Source: an uncultured Prevotellaceae bacterium (lineage in GTDB: Bacteria; Bacteroidota; Bacteroidia; Bacteroidales; Bacteroidaceae). From it: a stretch of 56,356 bases of DNA. The position numbers and the translations under genes were made by a program. The stretch spans positions 1 to 56,356 of the forward strand of contig CACWOS010000014.1 in assembly GCA_902762565.1 (NCBI GenBank). The letters run 5' to 3'. The notes under the pieces are model-generated. The model worked only from the letters and a program-made list of their open reading frames with translations, was not told where the DNA came from and ran no database searches. Of the stretch, positions 25,134 to 34,578 are shown piece after piece. Within the stretch, counting starts at the first letter, position 1; every line of letters begins with the position of its first letter.

Positions 25134-27947
25134 TTACTCAACAACAGTTACATAGAACTTACGACCGGCAATCTTACCCTCGTAGTCGACAGCTGTATAG
25201 GCAATCTCGTAGGTTACGCCGACCTTGTCAGAATTGAAGATATATGGCTTCTTCAGTGACTGACCAGAGAATACGTCGAAGCCCTGAGCCTGGATGTCCG
25301 CATTCAAGGCCTTAACAGCCTGCTTCAGCTCGTTGTTGGTATGAGCGGTATTACCACCCTTGTAAGCGTTGGTTACAATGAGGCTCTTCTTATAAGCAGG
25401 AGCCAGCAACTCGAGAGAGTAAGAAGTAGCAATCAGAGCCAGATCAGAACCTGCCTTCACTGTTGTACCTACAGCATAGCTGCCGCTTACGAAGCCACCC
25501 AGCTCACCAGCATTTGTACCATCACTCCAAATCAGCACGGGCTGGATAGCGTTGTTCAGGTTAGCCAGCACAGAGTTGGCGCGGTTAATATAGCCGTTAG
25601 CCTTGTCAATGTAGCTGTTAATAATTGTAGCTATTCTGTCAATCTTCTTGTTGATAGAAGCACCTGTATCGTTGAGGCTAGCAAAGGCTGTATTGAACTC
25701 ACCAAACAGCTTCTCGAATATCGGAGTGAAGTCAAGGTAAGCATAACCCTTGCGTACCTCATAACCTTCGAACTTCCAGATAGCAGCAGCCTCCTCGGGC
25801 TTATAAACGGCATAACCATTATAGAAAGTCTTGCCATCAATATACTCTATCAATTCAGGATTGAGAACCAACTCGGGAATCTCTACAGGAATGACATACT
25901 TACCAGTAGCCTTATCCTGTGCAGTGATGACGATAGGATCAATATTCAGATTGATGTGCAGTGAGTCAGCAATTGTCTGCTTGTTGAGAGTTGGGATCGT
26001 TGGGATCTTAACACTTTCGGGAATTCTGAAGCCGAAGCCAAGAGGCTCAACACTGAATGCAGCGATATCGAATGCAGATGTGACAGTGCGTGTGCCAACA
26101 GTAGGATCACTCCACAAAGCTCTTACACCAAAGCGGTCTACAGGCTCCAAGCTGTTGTACAGAGCACGAGCAAGGTCCTTGACAGCCATACGCTTCTGGC
26201 CATTGACAGCCTTCTTAACGGCATCCTTGAAGCCAGCCTTATCGAAGCGAGGCTGCATATTCTCAACATTATCCTTCGTGATAGTAGCTTTAGCTGAATA
26301 GAAGCCAGTCTTAGACTCAGAAGCAACACTTGCGCCACGAGTCCAACCGAAGGTCATCACATCGCTGCAAGCATCCAGGTTAGAGAGCTGGATACGGCTC
26401 TTCTCACCAGCACTGTTAACGAGAGAGAAGTCAGTACCAGAGAAGTCAACATTGGTTGGGTTCACTGTCAGGAACATCACACCAGCATTACCCTCTGTCT
26501 CATCAACCAGAATCTCATTAGCAGGAATAGTCACGGTAGCAGGCCACTGACCCAAAGATTCAACAAAGTCATAGTCCTCACCAGTGATGATAGCCTTATT
26601 TGCTGCGGTGTTTGCCTTACCGTAAGCAGGGAATTCATACTCATTCTGAACAGTGCTCTTACCTGCATAAGCAGCCAAGATGTTGGTCTGGATGCCGAGA
26701 GGCAGAGAACCGTAGCCGAATACTGGGCTGTAAGTACCCTGAACGATGACACCAGAGATCAGCTTCTTCAGTGTACCCTGAACATTCGTCAGGTCCTCTT
26801 CAATATCCTTAACCTTATCTGACAGTTTGTCAAGCTGACCCTGCAGATCCTTCACAGCATCCTTATAACCCTTCTCGATGTCGTTGCAACGAACATTCAG
26901 CAGAGAGTCACCAGCCTGATAAGCAGAATCGATCTTAGCAATCTTCTCAGCCAGGAGAGCATCCTCTGCCTTCATGGTAGAATCAAGCTTAGCCATAGCG
27001 TCAGTAAACTTCTTATCCAGCTTAGCATCCTCTGCCTTCATGGTAGAATCAAGCTCGTGTATCAGCTTCTCGAACTTGGTAGAATCATTCTTTCTAGCCA
27101 GGTCTATGGCAGCCAACTTGTTCTCGAACAAGGTAGAATCAGCCTTTCTGTCCTTTGTCAACTGAGCCTCTGCAGCCTTGATAGCATTTGCCAAAGTAGT
27201 AGAGTCCTCCTTAATCTTAGCATAGATAGCTGTAGAGTCCTGAGTCATCTTGGTCAGCAACTGATTCATGATCTTGTTATACATGTTCAGAGTAGCCTGA
27301 TCAGTATAGGATTTAGCCTCTTTAAACAACTGGTCTGCACGCAGCTTCAAGGTATCCAAACGATAGGCATTGTCCTTTGACAAAGCATCAGCCTGATTTG
27401 CGATTTTGAGCGTATTTTTGATAGAGTCAGAAAGGATCTGTGCTCTTCTGTATGCAGAGTCTGCCCAATGATAAGCATTGTACAAAGAGTCACCCCACAT
27501 AGCAATAATAACCTCTGTTGCACTGGGAACAGCCACAGTACCAGGAGTTGCGCCAGCAGTACCATTCAAACTTGCCAACAACTGAGTCAAACGATTCAGG
27601 ATAGCAACCTTCTCAGCAATGGTATTTGCTTTCTGATAATCCTGCTGCAATTGAGCCAACTGATTCTGATAGCCATCAGCCTGAGCGCCAGCAGTTTGTT
27701 TCATGGGGTCATCAGCCTTCAGGTTGTTAATAGCCTCAATCAAGCTTTCCAACTGGGCCTGAGAGAGTGAGAGCTGTGTTTTAATCAGCTCATCCAATGT
27801 TGCCTGAGAATTAATGCCATCAATCGCGATTCTCTCACGTATGGCAGCTAAATCATCACCTTCGTAGTCCTTACAAGACACGAAAGAACTCGTAGCAGTC
27901 ACCATTGCAACCGCAAGGAGTAAACCATAAATGATTTTCTTTTTCAT
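25134..27947 (-). CDS. Very large coiled-coil surface lipoprotein
   Basis: 937 aa. The signal peptide ends SFVSC, giving lipobox Cys25. Residues about 45-130 and 180-400 are predicted long coiled coils with Ala, Lys, Asp and Ser-rich heptads. Near-duplicate segments occur (DSTMKAEDAKLDKKF; DSTMKAEDALLAEKI). The C-terminal half is beta-rich and includes another short helical stretch near 770-800. No enzyme motif is seen. The lipid anchor plus rod plus beta-rich end suggests a filamentous surface or periplasm-spanning structure. Its operon partner is an OmpA protein that can bind peptidoglycan, so the pair may form one envelope complex. Confidence 0.82.
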   Translation of the reverse strand: MKKKIIYGLLLAVAMVTATSSFVSCKDYEGDDLAAIRERIAIDGINSQATLDELIKTQLSLSQAQLESLIEAINNLKADDPMKQTAGAQADGYQNQLAQLQQDYQKANTIAEKVAILNRLTQLLASLNGTAGATPGTVAVPSATEVIIAMWGDSLYNAYHWADSAYRRAQILSDSIKNTLKIANQADALSKDNAYRLDTLKLRADQLFKEAKSYTDQATLNMYNKIMNQLLTKMTQDSTAIYAKIKEDSTTLANAIKAAEAQLTKDRKADSTLFENKLAAIDLARKNDSTKFEKLIHELDSTMKAEDAKLDKKFTDAMAKLDSTMKAEDALLAEKIAKIDSAYQAGDSLLNVRCNDIEKGYKDAVKDLQGQLDKLSDKVKDIEEDLTNVQGTLKKLISGVIVQGTYSPVFGYGSLPLGIQTNILAAYAGKSTVQNEYEFPAYGKANTAANKAIITGEDYDFVESLGQWPATVTIPANEILVDETEGNAGVMFLTVNPTNVDFSGTDFSLVNSAGEKSRIQLSNLDACSDVMTFGWTRGASVASESKTGFYSAKATITKDNVENMQPRFDKAGFKDAVKKAVNGQKRMAVKDLARALYNSLEPVDRFGVRALWSDPTVGTRTVTSAFDIAAFSVEPLGFGFRIPESVKIPTIPTLNKQTIADSLHINLNIDPIVITAQDKATGKYVIPVEIPELVLNPELIEYIDGKTFYNGYAVYKPEEAAAIWKFEGYEVRKGYAYLDFTPIFEKLFGEFNTAFASLNDTGASINKKIDRIATIINSYIDKANGYINRANSVLANLNNAIQPVLIWSDGTNAGELGGFVSGSYAVGTTVKAGSDLALIATSYSLELLAPAYKKSLIVTNAYKGGNTAHTNNELKQAVKALNADIQAQGFDVFSGQSLKKPYIFNSDKVGVTYEIAYTAVDYEGKIAGRKFYVTVVE

Positions 27948-28050
27948 TGAACTTAATTTTAAATTAATATTGTAAAAACTTATATATTATTCTTCTTCTT
28001 ATTGGTTTGCTCACACGACATAGTTATGGCTTAAAGCCTATAAATCGGTG

Positions 28051-28082
28051 CAAAGATAGGAAAATTTCCCAAACTGAGCAAG
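28051..28082 (-). promoter_or_regulatory. Promoter of the coiled-coil lipoprotein operon
   Basis: Minus strand CTTG (28079-28082), 20 bases, TATCTTTG (28051-28058). The leader is about 100 bases. Confidence 0.65.
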
Positions 28083-28150
28083 AAAATTCGTATTTTTTTT
28101 TAAAAAAAAGAAAAATAATTATTGCGGGGTGCATCAAGAAGCACATATCT

Positions 28151-29983
28151 TTATGCCATCAACCGTTCAATATCCTGCTGCGGCAGAATAGACAGGATGG
28201 CTTTCCCATCAGGCGTATGGTTGACATCACTACAGGCAAACAGGCGGTTGACCAATGTGTCCATGTCATCGTTTGAAAGCACTTCGCCATAAGGGATGGC
28301 AGCCTTACGGGCCATCGTCAGGGCGAGTCGTGAATTGAGAATGGAGAGCTGAGCATTGAGCGTTGAGACATCGGCGAGGATGTCGTGAAGGAGGGTGACA
28401 GGATCTATGCCTTCGATGTCGGCAGGGACACCCGCTATCGCATAGCTGATAGGACCTAACGGGGTGAGGTCGAAACCAACGGCAGCCAATGACGGCAATA
28501 GTTCCGGCATCAGTGCAGCCTCAGCAGGCGTCAGGTCAACGGACTCCGGGAAAAGCAGGCGTTGCGACTGCGATGGTGCGTCAGCAAGCTGGTGCATATA
28601 GCGTTCGTAGCGGATACGCACATCGGCCCGATGCTGGTCGATGATCATCAAGCCCGACTTGACAGCCGTCATCACATAACGTCCCTTGTATTGGTAGTGG
28701 AGGGGTGAGAGGTCTTGGCTGTTAGCTATTGGCTGTGGGCTATCAGCCGACTCTTCGAAGAGGGAAGGAGCAGGCTGAACCTGCTGCGCCTCTGAAGACG
28801 GCAGGCCTTCGTAAAGACGTTGCCAGTCGGCAGCAGGCTTCTGCTTGAAAGGATTGTAAGCAGGGGCACTGGAGGGGCTAGACCATTTAGAAAATCTAGA
28901 ATCACTAGATAATCTAGAGTCAGTAGAGAGGGTTGGGTCATACACTGGTATCTCCGGCTTACCCTCGGTATCGAAGTCTATCTGGGGAATTTCGCAGAAC
29001 TGGCCAATGGCATCATGCACGGCAGCAGTCAGTATCTGCCAGATAGGCTGCTCATTCTCGAACTTGATTTCCGTCTTCGTTGGGTGGATGTTGACATCGA
29101 TATCGGCTGGGCTGACCTCAAAATAAATAAAATAAGGTACATGCGCGCCCGCAGGGATCAACCGATCGTAGGCTTGGGCCACTGCCTTATGGAAATACGG
29201 GTGTTTCATGTAGCGTCCGTTGACAAAGAAACACTCATGTACGCCCTTTTTCCGTGCAGCCTCCGGTTTTGCCACAAAACCAGTGATGCGACAGAGCGAT
29301 GTTTCGACGCCGACAGGCAGCAAGTCCTGACCATAACGACGACCATAGACATCGATGATGCGCTGGCGTAACGAGCCACTACGCAGATTCATCAGTTCCT
29401 GACCATTACTATGAAGCGTAAAGCTGATTTCCGGATAGACCAGCACGATACGCTCGAAAGCCGTGATGATATTATTAAGCTCAGTGGCATTCGACTTCAG
29501 GAACTTGCGACGGGCAGGCACATTGAAAAAGAGATTGCTGACCGCAAAGCTACAGCCTACAGAGCACGAGCAAGGCTCCTGCCCTACTACATGGGAGCCC
29601 GACAGCGTCAGGCAAGTGCCCACCTCATCTTCCTGACGACGAGTACGCAACTCGACCTGCGACACCGCAGCAATAGACGGCAAGGCTTCGCCTCGAAAGC
29701 CCATCGTGTGCAAGGAGAAGAGGTCGTCAGCCTGACGAATCTTACTGGTGGCATGACGTTCGAAAGCCAGTCGGGCATCCGTCATGGACATGCCACAACC
29801 ATCATCTATTACCTGAATAGAAGTACGGCCGGCATCGACGACCAACACATTGATAATCTTTGCACCAGCATCAACAGCATTCTCAACCAACTCCTTGATG
29901 ACAGAAGCTGGTCGCTGAATGACCTCGCCAGCAGCAATCTGGTTGGCCACACTATCAGGCAGAAGGGCAATAACATCAGTCAT
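28151..29983 (-). CDS. mutL: DNA mismatch repair protein MutL
   Basis: 610 aa. The N-terminal GHKL ATPase has ENAVDAG, DDGCGM, RHATSKI and GFRGEAL motifs in the first 100 residues. A disordered linker follows (about 345-420), then a C-terminal dimerisation domain. The linker contains DNA repeats of the TCTAGAnnn type (Ser-rich triplets) and an AGCCAATAGCTAACAGCC type. The C-terminal endonuclease motif DQHA(x)2E(x)4E is degenerate: DQHRADVRIRYE, with Val at the first Glu. The C-terminal Cys-Pro-x-Gly-Arg-Pro motif reads TPDGKA. The nuclease function is therefore doubtful. The start overlaps the OstA-like gene by 8 bp. Confidence 0.96.
   Translation of the reverse strand: MTDVIALLPDSVANQIAAGEVIQRPASVIKELVENAVDAGAKIINVLVVDAGRTSIQVIDDGCGMSMTDARLAFERHATSKIRQADDLFSLHTMGFRGEALPSIAAVSQVELRTRRQEDEVGTCLTLSGSHVVGQEPCSCSVGCSFAVSNLFFNVPARRKFLKSNATELNNIITAFERIVLVYPEISFTLHSNGQELMNLRSGSLRQRIIDVYGRRYGQDLLPVGVETSLCRITGFVAKPEAARKKGVHECFFVNGRYMKHPYFHKAVAQAYDRLIPAGAHVPYFIYFEVSPADIDVNIHPTKTEIKFENEQPIWQILTAAVHDAIGQFCEIPQIDFDTEGKPEIPVYDPTLSTDSRLSSDSRFSKWSSPSSAPAYNPFKQKPAADWQRLYEGLPSSEAQQVQPAPSLFEESADSPQPIANSQDLSPLHYQYKGRYVMTAVKSGLMIIDQHRADVRIRYERYMHQLADAPSQSQRLLFPESVDLTPAEAALMPELLPSLAAVGFDLTPLGPISYAIAGVPADIEGIDPVTLLHDILADVSTLNAQLSILNSRLALTMARKAAIPYGEVLSNDDMDTLVNRLFACSDVNHTPDGKAILSILPQQDIERLMA
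28711..28745 (-). repeat. AGCCAATAGC-type simple repeat in the mutL linker
   Basis: On the coding strand the sequence reads AGCCCACAGCCAATAGCTAA then CAGCCAAGACC. It matches the antiporter linker (about 4438-4474) and the intergenic tract at 55036-55060. Confidence 0.6.
28877..28931 (-). repeat. 9-bp TCTAGAnnn repeat in the mutL linker
   Basis: Five or so 9-bp units (GACTCTAGA, TTATCTAGT, GATTCTAGA, TTTTCTAAA, TGGTCTAGC) encode a Ser/Arg/Asp-rich linker. It is the same unit as in lolD but read in a different frame. Confidence 0.8.
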
Positions 29984-31637
29984 CTTTCTTTTTTGTAGGT
30001 GGTATACGTCGCTTTTGCTCCTTCAGTTCAGTGCCAGCTTTCTTTGGCCGCCAATTAAAGATGTCATCTTTATCTAGCGGGCGGACATAATCGAACCAGT
30101 TGTAGCCTGGCAGGAAATACTTGTCAGGTGGTATTTGAGTCATCGGATACATTGTGCCTGAGGACTTATTAGTCCAGGCACGCTTCATCTTACGGTTCTC
30201 AAAGAACAACTTCGCCAAGGAAGTCTCCTGATAGTTAAGCAAAATCAGTGAAGAATCAGCCTCATCCATAGGATAATAGATAATCAGTACATTATCTATG
30301 GCCTGTGCTTCATGCATCTCTCCCTTGAGGAAGAATGCTTTCATATCTTTTGATGAAATCTGATTGAAATGAACTGAATCATAAAGCATCTCTGCCGAGA
30401 AGGCCTGATTGATGACATGGGCATGATCAATGGTAGAATCCTTCATATAGACACGAATCTCCTCGCCAGTGAGTTGCTGTCCTATATTCCACACGATGGG
30501 GTCGCGGTACATATACATACAGGAGTCCAGTGACGAGTAGACCAAGGAGTCGCACACAGCCTGCACATCACGGCGATAGGCTCGTACCTTATTATATGCG
30601 TGTACCTTACGATAGACTGAATCTGTACGGATATTAAATGTGAAAATCTTGAAGGTGTCGGCATGCATATACAAAGTATCCTTCTGCGAGAAATCGTAAG
30701 CGACAGCACGGTTGGTTGCCATGGCATACCCTGTCGAGTCGTTGTATTCTGCATAGTCGCCTGTCAACATATTTTTGTTGACTGAGTCAGTATAGATCAC
30801 ATTATTATAAGCGTGGTTAAGACCCGTCTTGGCATTGTGATAGACACTATCACCAATCAGTGTCTTACCACCATCCTTCAAGACTGAACGGCCAAAGAGC
30901 TCCGACTGTTCCGTCTTGGTATTGTAGTAGCCATCCTCACTGTAAATAGTGCTTCCACCCGAGGTGATATGCGAAGGACCGACGATATGAGCCACTGACG
31001 TGCGAGTGTCATAGTAGAGTGAATCGGTCGTCAGATACATCTTCTTGTCACGCAAACGGACATCATAGTAAAACATGGCCATCTTCGAATCCGTATGGTA
31101 TTCACCCCAGTCAGAGGTCAGCACAGCAGTGCCATCAACCAGTTTACCACCCTCGAAGAAGTTACCGAAGTTATACATGCGGTCGTAGTCGAGGGAGTCA
31201 CAATACAGCGTCGACTTACGATGTTTCAGGATCACATTATAACGAGCCTGCGCCAACTGGGCATTGCCGTCATAATAGGCATAGTCGCTGGTCAGACGTA
31301 GCGTGTCGCCCTGCGTCATTCTGACATGCCCAAAAGCTTCGAAGCTATTGGACTGTTCATAAAAATGTGCACTATCGCAATAGAGGTTAGCGCCTACATG
31401 ACGGAAATGAACGTTTCCATGCAGAATCGTCGCATCATTATTACGAAACTGGTCGTAATGAAGATTATCAGAATGAACCAGATAGACACGATTGTCTTGC
31501 GCTTTAACGTTGCGTCGCTTTTGCGCTGCAACATTAAAGCTGAATGATAAATAACAAATAATAAATGATAGAAGGGCAGCCGTCTTGATAAGACTGCTGC
31601 CACGAAACGGCATCATATTTCTACGCTTCCCGTCCAT
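29976..31637 (-). CDS. OstA-like LPS-transport family protein
   Basis: 553 aa. A signal peptide (hydrophobic core near LLSFIICYLSF, cleavage after VAA) is followed by repeated OstA/LptA beta-jellyroll strands: NVHFRH, FGHVRMTQGD, TLYCDSLDYD, YLTTDSLYYD and similar. In Bacteroidota these long OstA-like proteins are thought to serve LPS transport between the membranes, as LptA or the periplasmic part of LptD does. It sits between surA and mutL with 8 bp overlap into mutL. An alternative ATG is at 31616. The signal-peptide core is encoded by a simple repeat complementary to one upstream of the start. Confidence 0.88.
   Translation of the reverse strand: MDGKRRNMMPFRGSSLIKTAALLSFIICYLSFSFNVAAQKRRNVKAQDNRVYLVHSDNLHYDQFRNNDATILHGNVHFRHVGANLYCDSAHFYEQSNSFEAFGHVRMTQGDTLRLTSDYAYYDGNAQLAQARYNVILKHRKSTLYCDSLDYDRMYNFGNFFEGGKLVDGTAVLTSDWGEYHTDSKMAMFYYDVRLRDKKMYLTTDSLYYDTRTSVAHIVGPSHITSGGSTIYSEDGYYNTKTEQSELFGRSVLKDGGKTLIGDSVYHNAKTGLNHAYNNVIYTDSVNKNMLTGDYAEYNDSTGYAMATNRAVAYDFSQKDTLYMHADTFKIFTFNIRTDSVYRKVHAYNKVRAYRRDVQAVCDSLVYSSLDSCMYMYRDPIVWNIGQQLTGEEIRVYMKDSTIDHAHVINQAFSAEMLYDSVHFNQISSKDMKAFFLKGEMHEAQAIDNVLIIYYPMDEADSSLILLNYQETSLAKLFFENRKMKRAWTNKSSGTMYPMTQIPPDKYFLPGYNWFDYVRPLDKDDIFNWRPKKAGTELKEQKRRIPPTKKKDD
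31543..31559 (-). repeat. Signal-peptide arm of the ostA-like inverted simple repeat
   Basis: AATGATAAATAACAAAT (plus strand) lies within the signal-peptide coding region. Its partner, in inverted orientation, is at 31643-31659. Confidence 0.8.
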
Positions 31638-31642
31638 TTAAC

Positions 31643-31659
31643 ATTTGTCATTTATCATT
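31643..31659 (-). repeat. 5' leader arm of the ostA-like inverted simple repeat
   Basis: ATTTGTCATTTATCATT (plus strand), immediately upstream of the ostA-like start. It pairs with 31543-31559 over 17 bases; the one difference is a G-U wobble in the mRNA. Confidence 0.8.
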
Positions 31660-31673
31660 TAGGCCGCAGGCCG

Positions 31674-33116
31674 CTATCTCACCCAACCCTCGTATTCGAA
31701 ATTGCAGTTACGATAACGATCGTTAATACGGACATAGGTAGACTTGATGCGATTGACAACCCAATCGTGGAGAACCTGCTCACGACGTTTAGCCAATACG
31801 ACATTCTTCATCACCTGGAAATCTTCCGTGATGGTAGCCTTATGACCCTCGGTACGGTTCTTCAACTTCACGATGGCACATACCGTTTTACCACGCTCAT
31901 TAATCATCTGGAAAGGTTGGGAAACCTCTCCTGCCTGCATGGTATCAACCATCTTTGCCACCTCTGGGGGCAGGTCAGCCAACTTAAAGCGTGACGTACG
32001 CTGTCCTTCCTGAGTCGTATTGAACATCAGGCCGTTATTGTTACGCGTATCCTTATCGTCAGAAAAGACAGAAACGGCATCCTCGAAAGTAAACTTCTCT
32101 GCACGTTTCTCTGCAGGAACAAAAGCCTTCAGCATCTCCGGTATCTGACCTTGACGAAGGGCAGTAGCTACCGTATCAAGACGCGACAACGACTTTTCGA
32201 TGGCATCATCGCTGACGACCGGCTTACGCAGGATATGGCGTACTTTAATCTTATCACCACGTTTATCTATCAGCTGGATGATATGGAAACCGAATTCAGA
32301 CTCGACAATCTTTGATACCTTTTTAGGGTCCGTCAAGCCAAAAGCCACATTGGCGAAAGCAGGATCGAGCGTGCCACGACCAGTATAGTCCAGTTCACCA
32401 CCACGACGCGCAGTACCAGGATCTTCCGAATAAAGTCTTGCCAGCGTCTGGAAAGTGGCATCACCTTTGTTGATACGGTTGGTATAGTCACGTAATTCCT
32501 CTTTGATTCGATTAATCTCTTCCTGTTCAATACGTGGCTGTTGCGTGATAATCTGCACATCCACCTCAGTCGGGACAAAAGGAATGCTATCCTGTGACAG
32601 ATCTTTGAAGTAACGACGCACCTCTGCAGGTGTAACCGTCAGGTCCTTGACCAGCTTCTGCTGCATACCTTGCACCATCTGGCGCTCACGATAGGACTCA
32701 CGCAGATCAGCTCGTATCTGACTGATATTCTTTTTATGATACTCTTCCAGCTTCTCGCGGGAACCTATCACAGAAATCATGTTCTCCAGATATTGCTCAA
32801 CGCCCTGTGAGATGTCAGCTTCTGTCACTTCAATACTATCGATAATAGCCTGATTGAGGAACAACTTTTGCACTGCAATCTGTTCAGGTATAGCACAATC
32901 GGGATCGCCATTCCAATGCATACCATCTTGCTGTCCCTGTATGCGCATGGCCTCTACATCAGACTTCAGTATAGCCTCATCGCCTACCACCCAAATCACC
33001 TCATCGACAATCGTCCCGAGGGAATCGGAGGCAATGGAGTCGGAGGGTTGCAAAGTCGCAGCATAACCTAAAACAGCGGACAGTAATGCCGCAAGAGTCA
33101 TGAGATATCTATTCAT
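31674..33116 (-). CDS. surA: Periplasmic chaperone SurA (peptidylprolyl isomerase)
   Basis: 480 aa. Signal peptide cleaved near GYA. The N-terminal SurA chaperone part (about 35-170) has VDEVIWVVGDEAILKSDVEA-type sequence. Two parvulin regions follow; the first (about 180-290) contains ARLYSEDPGTARRGGELDYTGRGTL and FGFHIIQL. The protein escorts outer-membrane proteins through the periplasm. It overlaps the upstream parvulin gene by 8 bp and lies ahead of the OstA-like gene, in the conserved order guaB-PPIase-surA-ostA-mutL. Confidence 0.93.
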   Translation of the reverse strand: MNRYLMTLAALLSAVLGYAATLQPSDSIASDSLGTIVDEVIWVVGDEAILKSDVEAMRIQGQQDGMHWNGDPDCAIPEQIAVQKLFLNQAIIDSIEVTEADISQGVEQYLENMISVIGSREKLEEYHKKNISQIRADLRESYRERQMVQGMQQKLVKDLTVTPAEVRRYFKDLSQDSIPFVPTEVDVQIITQQPRIEQEEINRIKEELRDYTNRINKGDATFQTLARLYSEDPGTARRGGELDYTGRGTLDPAFANVAFGLTDPKKVSKIVESEFGFHIIQLIDKRGDKIKVRHILRKPVVSDDAIEKSLSRLDTVATALRQGQIPEMLKAFVPAEKRAEKFTFEDAVSVFSDDKDTRNNNGLMFNTTQEGQRTSRFKLADLPPEVAKMVDTMQAGEVSQPFQMINERGKTVCAIVKLKNRTEGHKATITEDFQVMKNVVLAKRREQVLHDWVVNRIKSTYVRINDRYRNCNFEYEGWVR

Positions 33117-34578
33117 GCTTGTTGACTGTCTTTAAAACATTCTCATTGATTGTGACGGGATACTTTTTGCGGAGGTCGGCCACCCAGAAACGCTCCATTT
33201 CATCTTGCAAATCAGCTGTCACGAGACCACGCACATCAGTATAATCCTCCGGTTTCTTTAACATCTTACCATAAACAGCATCAATGGGATAACCCTTCAC
33301 GCTGTCAACCTTGGCATCGGCAACTTTAAAGCATTCACGGTCAATCAGAGCATTATCACCCTTCTTAAACAAGCCTTTTTCTACACGGATGCGAATAATG
33401 GAGTCGCCATTAAAGGTGCTACGCAGTGCCTCGTTCCACTCGTCAAACTTCAGCTTCTTCACACAATTGGCCACAGCCTTTACGTCACTTTGCTGCTTGA
33501 CATGATAGGCCATACCCTTAAAACGAGGGGCATCCCACGTATACTTCTTCTTATTCTTCTTAAAGTACATGGCCAACGACTCGTCATCCTTGGCAGCTTT
33601 CTCCCAAATGGTACGATTACTGATTTCATAAAGCAGTAAACCATCATGATATTCTTTGATGAGATAGCGCATCTCAAGATCAGCTTGACATAACGAATCG
33701 GTACGGTTCTCTATCAGCATGTCACGTGTTACTACATTGTCGGAAGCCTTTACCATAGCCTCTAACTTACGTTCCGTAATAGCATTGCGAGCGCCACGCT
33801 GTTCCAAGAACTTAAAGATGCTTTCGCGATGAAAATCGAACGGTTCCAATTGCTTACGTTCCTTCATCAAGATGATATGCCAACCATAAGGAGACTGAAA
33901 GGGCTTGCTCATCTGACCTGGCTGTAAGGCAAAAGCAGCATCCTCAAACTCCTTCACCATCTGATGACGGCTGAACCAGCCTAACATACCACCACGTCGG
34001 GCAGAGCCAGGGTCCTGAGACACCTGCTTCGCCAAGGCTTCGAAGTCTGCTCCAGCTTGTAGAGCAGTATATACCGAATCAATACGGCGCTTGGCCTCTT
34101 GCTGTTGCTCTTCCGTTGCTTTCTGTGGAGTCAGTATGAGAATATGCGCTGCACTGACCAAGCCGTCAGGACCGATATTCTCCAGGGTCTGATCATACAC
34201 TTTATGAGCCTCAGCCAACATGTCGGCATCAGTAACAAAGGTCGGCAATACCTGCTGATCACGATACTGAGCAAACTCTGTCTTGAAAGATGACAGTGTA
34301 TCGTACTTAGCATCCAAGGCGGCCTGGACCTTCAACTTATAATTAACAAAAAGCTCTACGTACTCCTCAACCGTTTTCTTGTCAATGACGCCATCGGTAT
34401 TGTTCTTGTTATAGCTATATTCAAATTCAGAACGAGGCACATCAACGCCAGCCACCGTCATGATGATGGGGTCGGATTGAGCAACTGCTGACAAAGGTAA
34501 AAAGGTAAAAAGGTAAAAAGGTAAAAACCTTCTCACCTTGCCTTTTACACCTTTTTTAATCAATCTGTTTAAAAACAT
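33109..34578 (-). CDS. Periplasmic parvulin-type peptidylprolyl isomerase
   Basis: 489 aa. A signal peptide ([16 protein letters not shown]) is followed by a SurA_N-like helix region and one clear parvulin domain (about 135-235: AAHILILTP, QVSQDPGSARRGGMLGWF, PYGWHIILM). The C-terminal half (about 240-489) has no recognised domain. It likely acts with SurA on exported proteins. The signal-peptide core is encoded by four exact copies of an 8-bp unit. The whole leader between the guaB stop and this start is a complementary repeat. Copy-number change would frameshift the gene. Confidence 0.9.
   Translation of the reverse strand: MFLNRLIKKGVKGKVRRFLPFYLFTFLPLSAVAQSDPIIMTVAGVDVPRSEFEYSYNKNNTDGVIDKKTVEEYVELFVNYKLKVQAALDAKYDTLSSFKTEFAQYRDQQVLPTFVTDADMLAEAHKVYDQTLENIGPDGLVSAAHILILTPQKATEEQQQEAKRRIDSVYTALQAGADFEALAKQVSQDPGSARRGGMLGWFSRHQMVKEFEDAAFALQPGQMSKPFQSPYGWHIILMKERKQLEPFDFHRESIFKFLEQRGARNAITERKLEAMVKASDNVVTRDMLIENRTDSLCQADLEMRYLIKEYHDGLLLYEISNRTIWEKAAKDDESLAMYFKKNKKKYTWDAPRFKGMAYHVKQQSDVKAVANCVKKLKFDEWNEALRSTFNGDSIIRIRVEKGLFKKGDNALIDRECFKVADAKVDSVKGYPIDAVYGKMLKKPEDYTDVRGLVTADLQDEMERFWVADLRKKYPVTINENVLKTVNKHE
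34493..34527 (-). repeat. Four 8-bp GGTAAAAA units within the parvulin signal peptide
   Basis: Units at 34496, 34504, 34512 and 34520, preceded by a partial unit. On the coding strand the unit is TTTTTACC; its three frames give Phe, Leu, Pro, Tyr and Thr, so any frame is hydrophobic. Eight is not a multiple of three. Confidence 0.9.
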
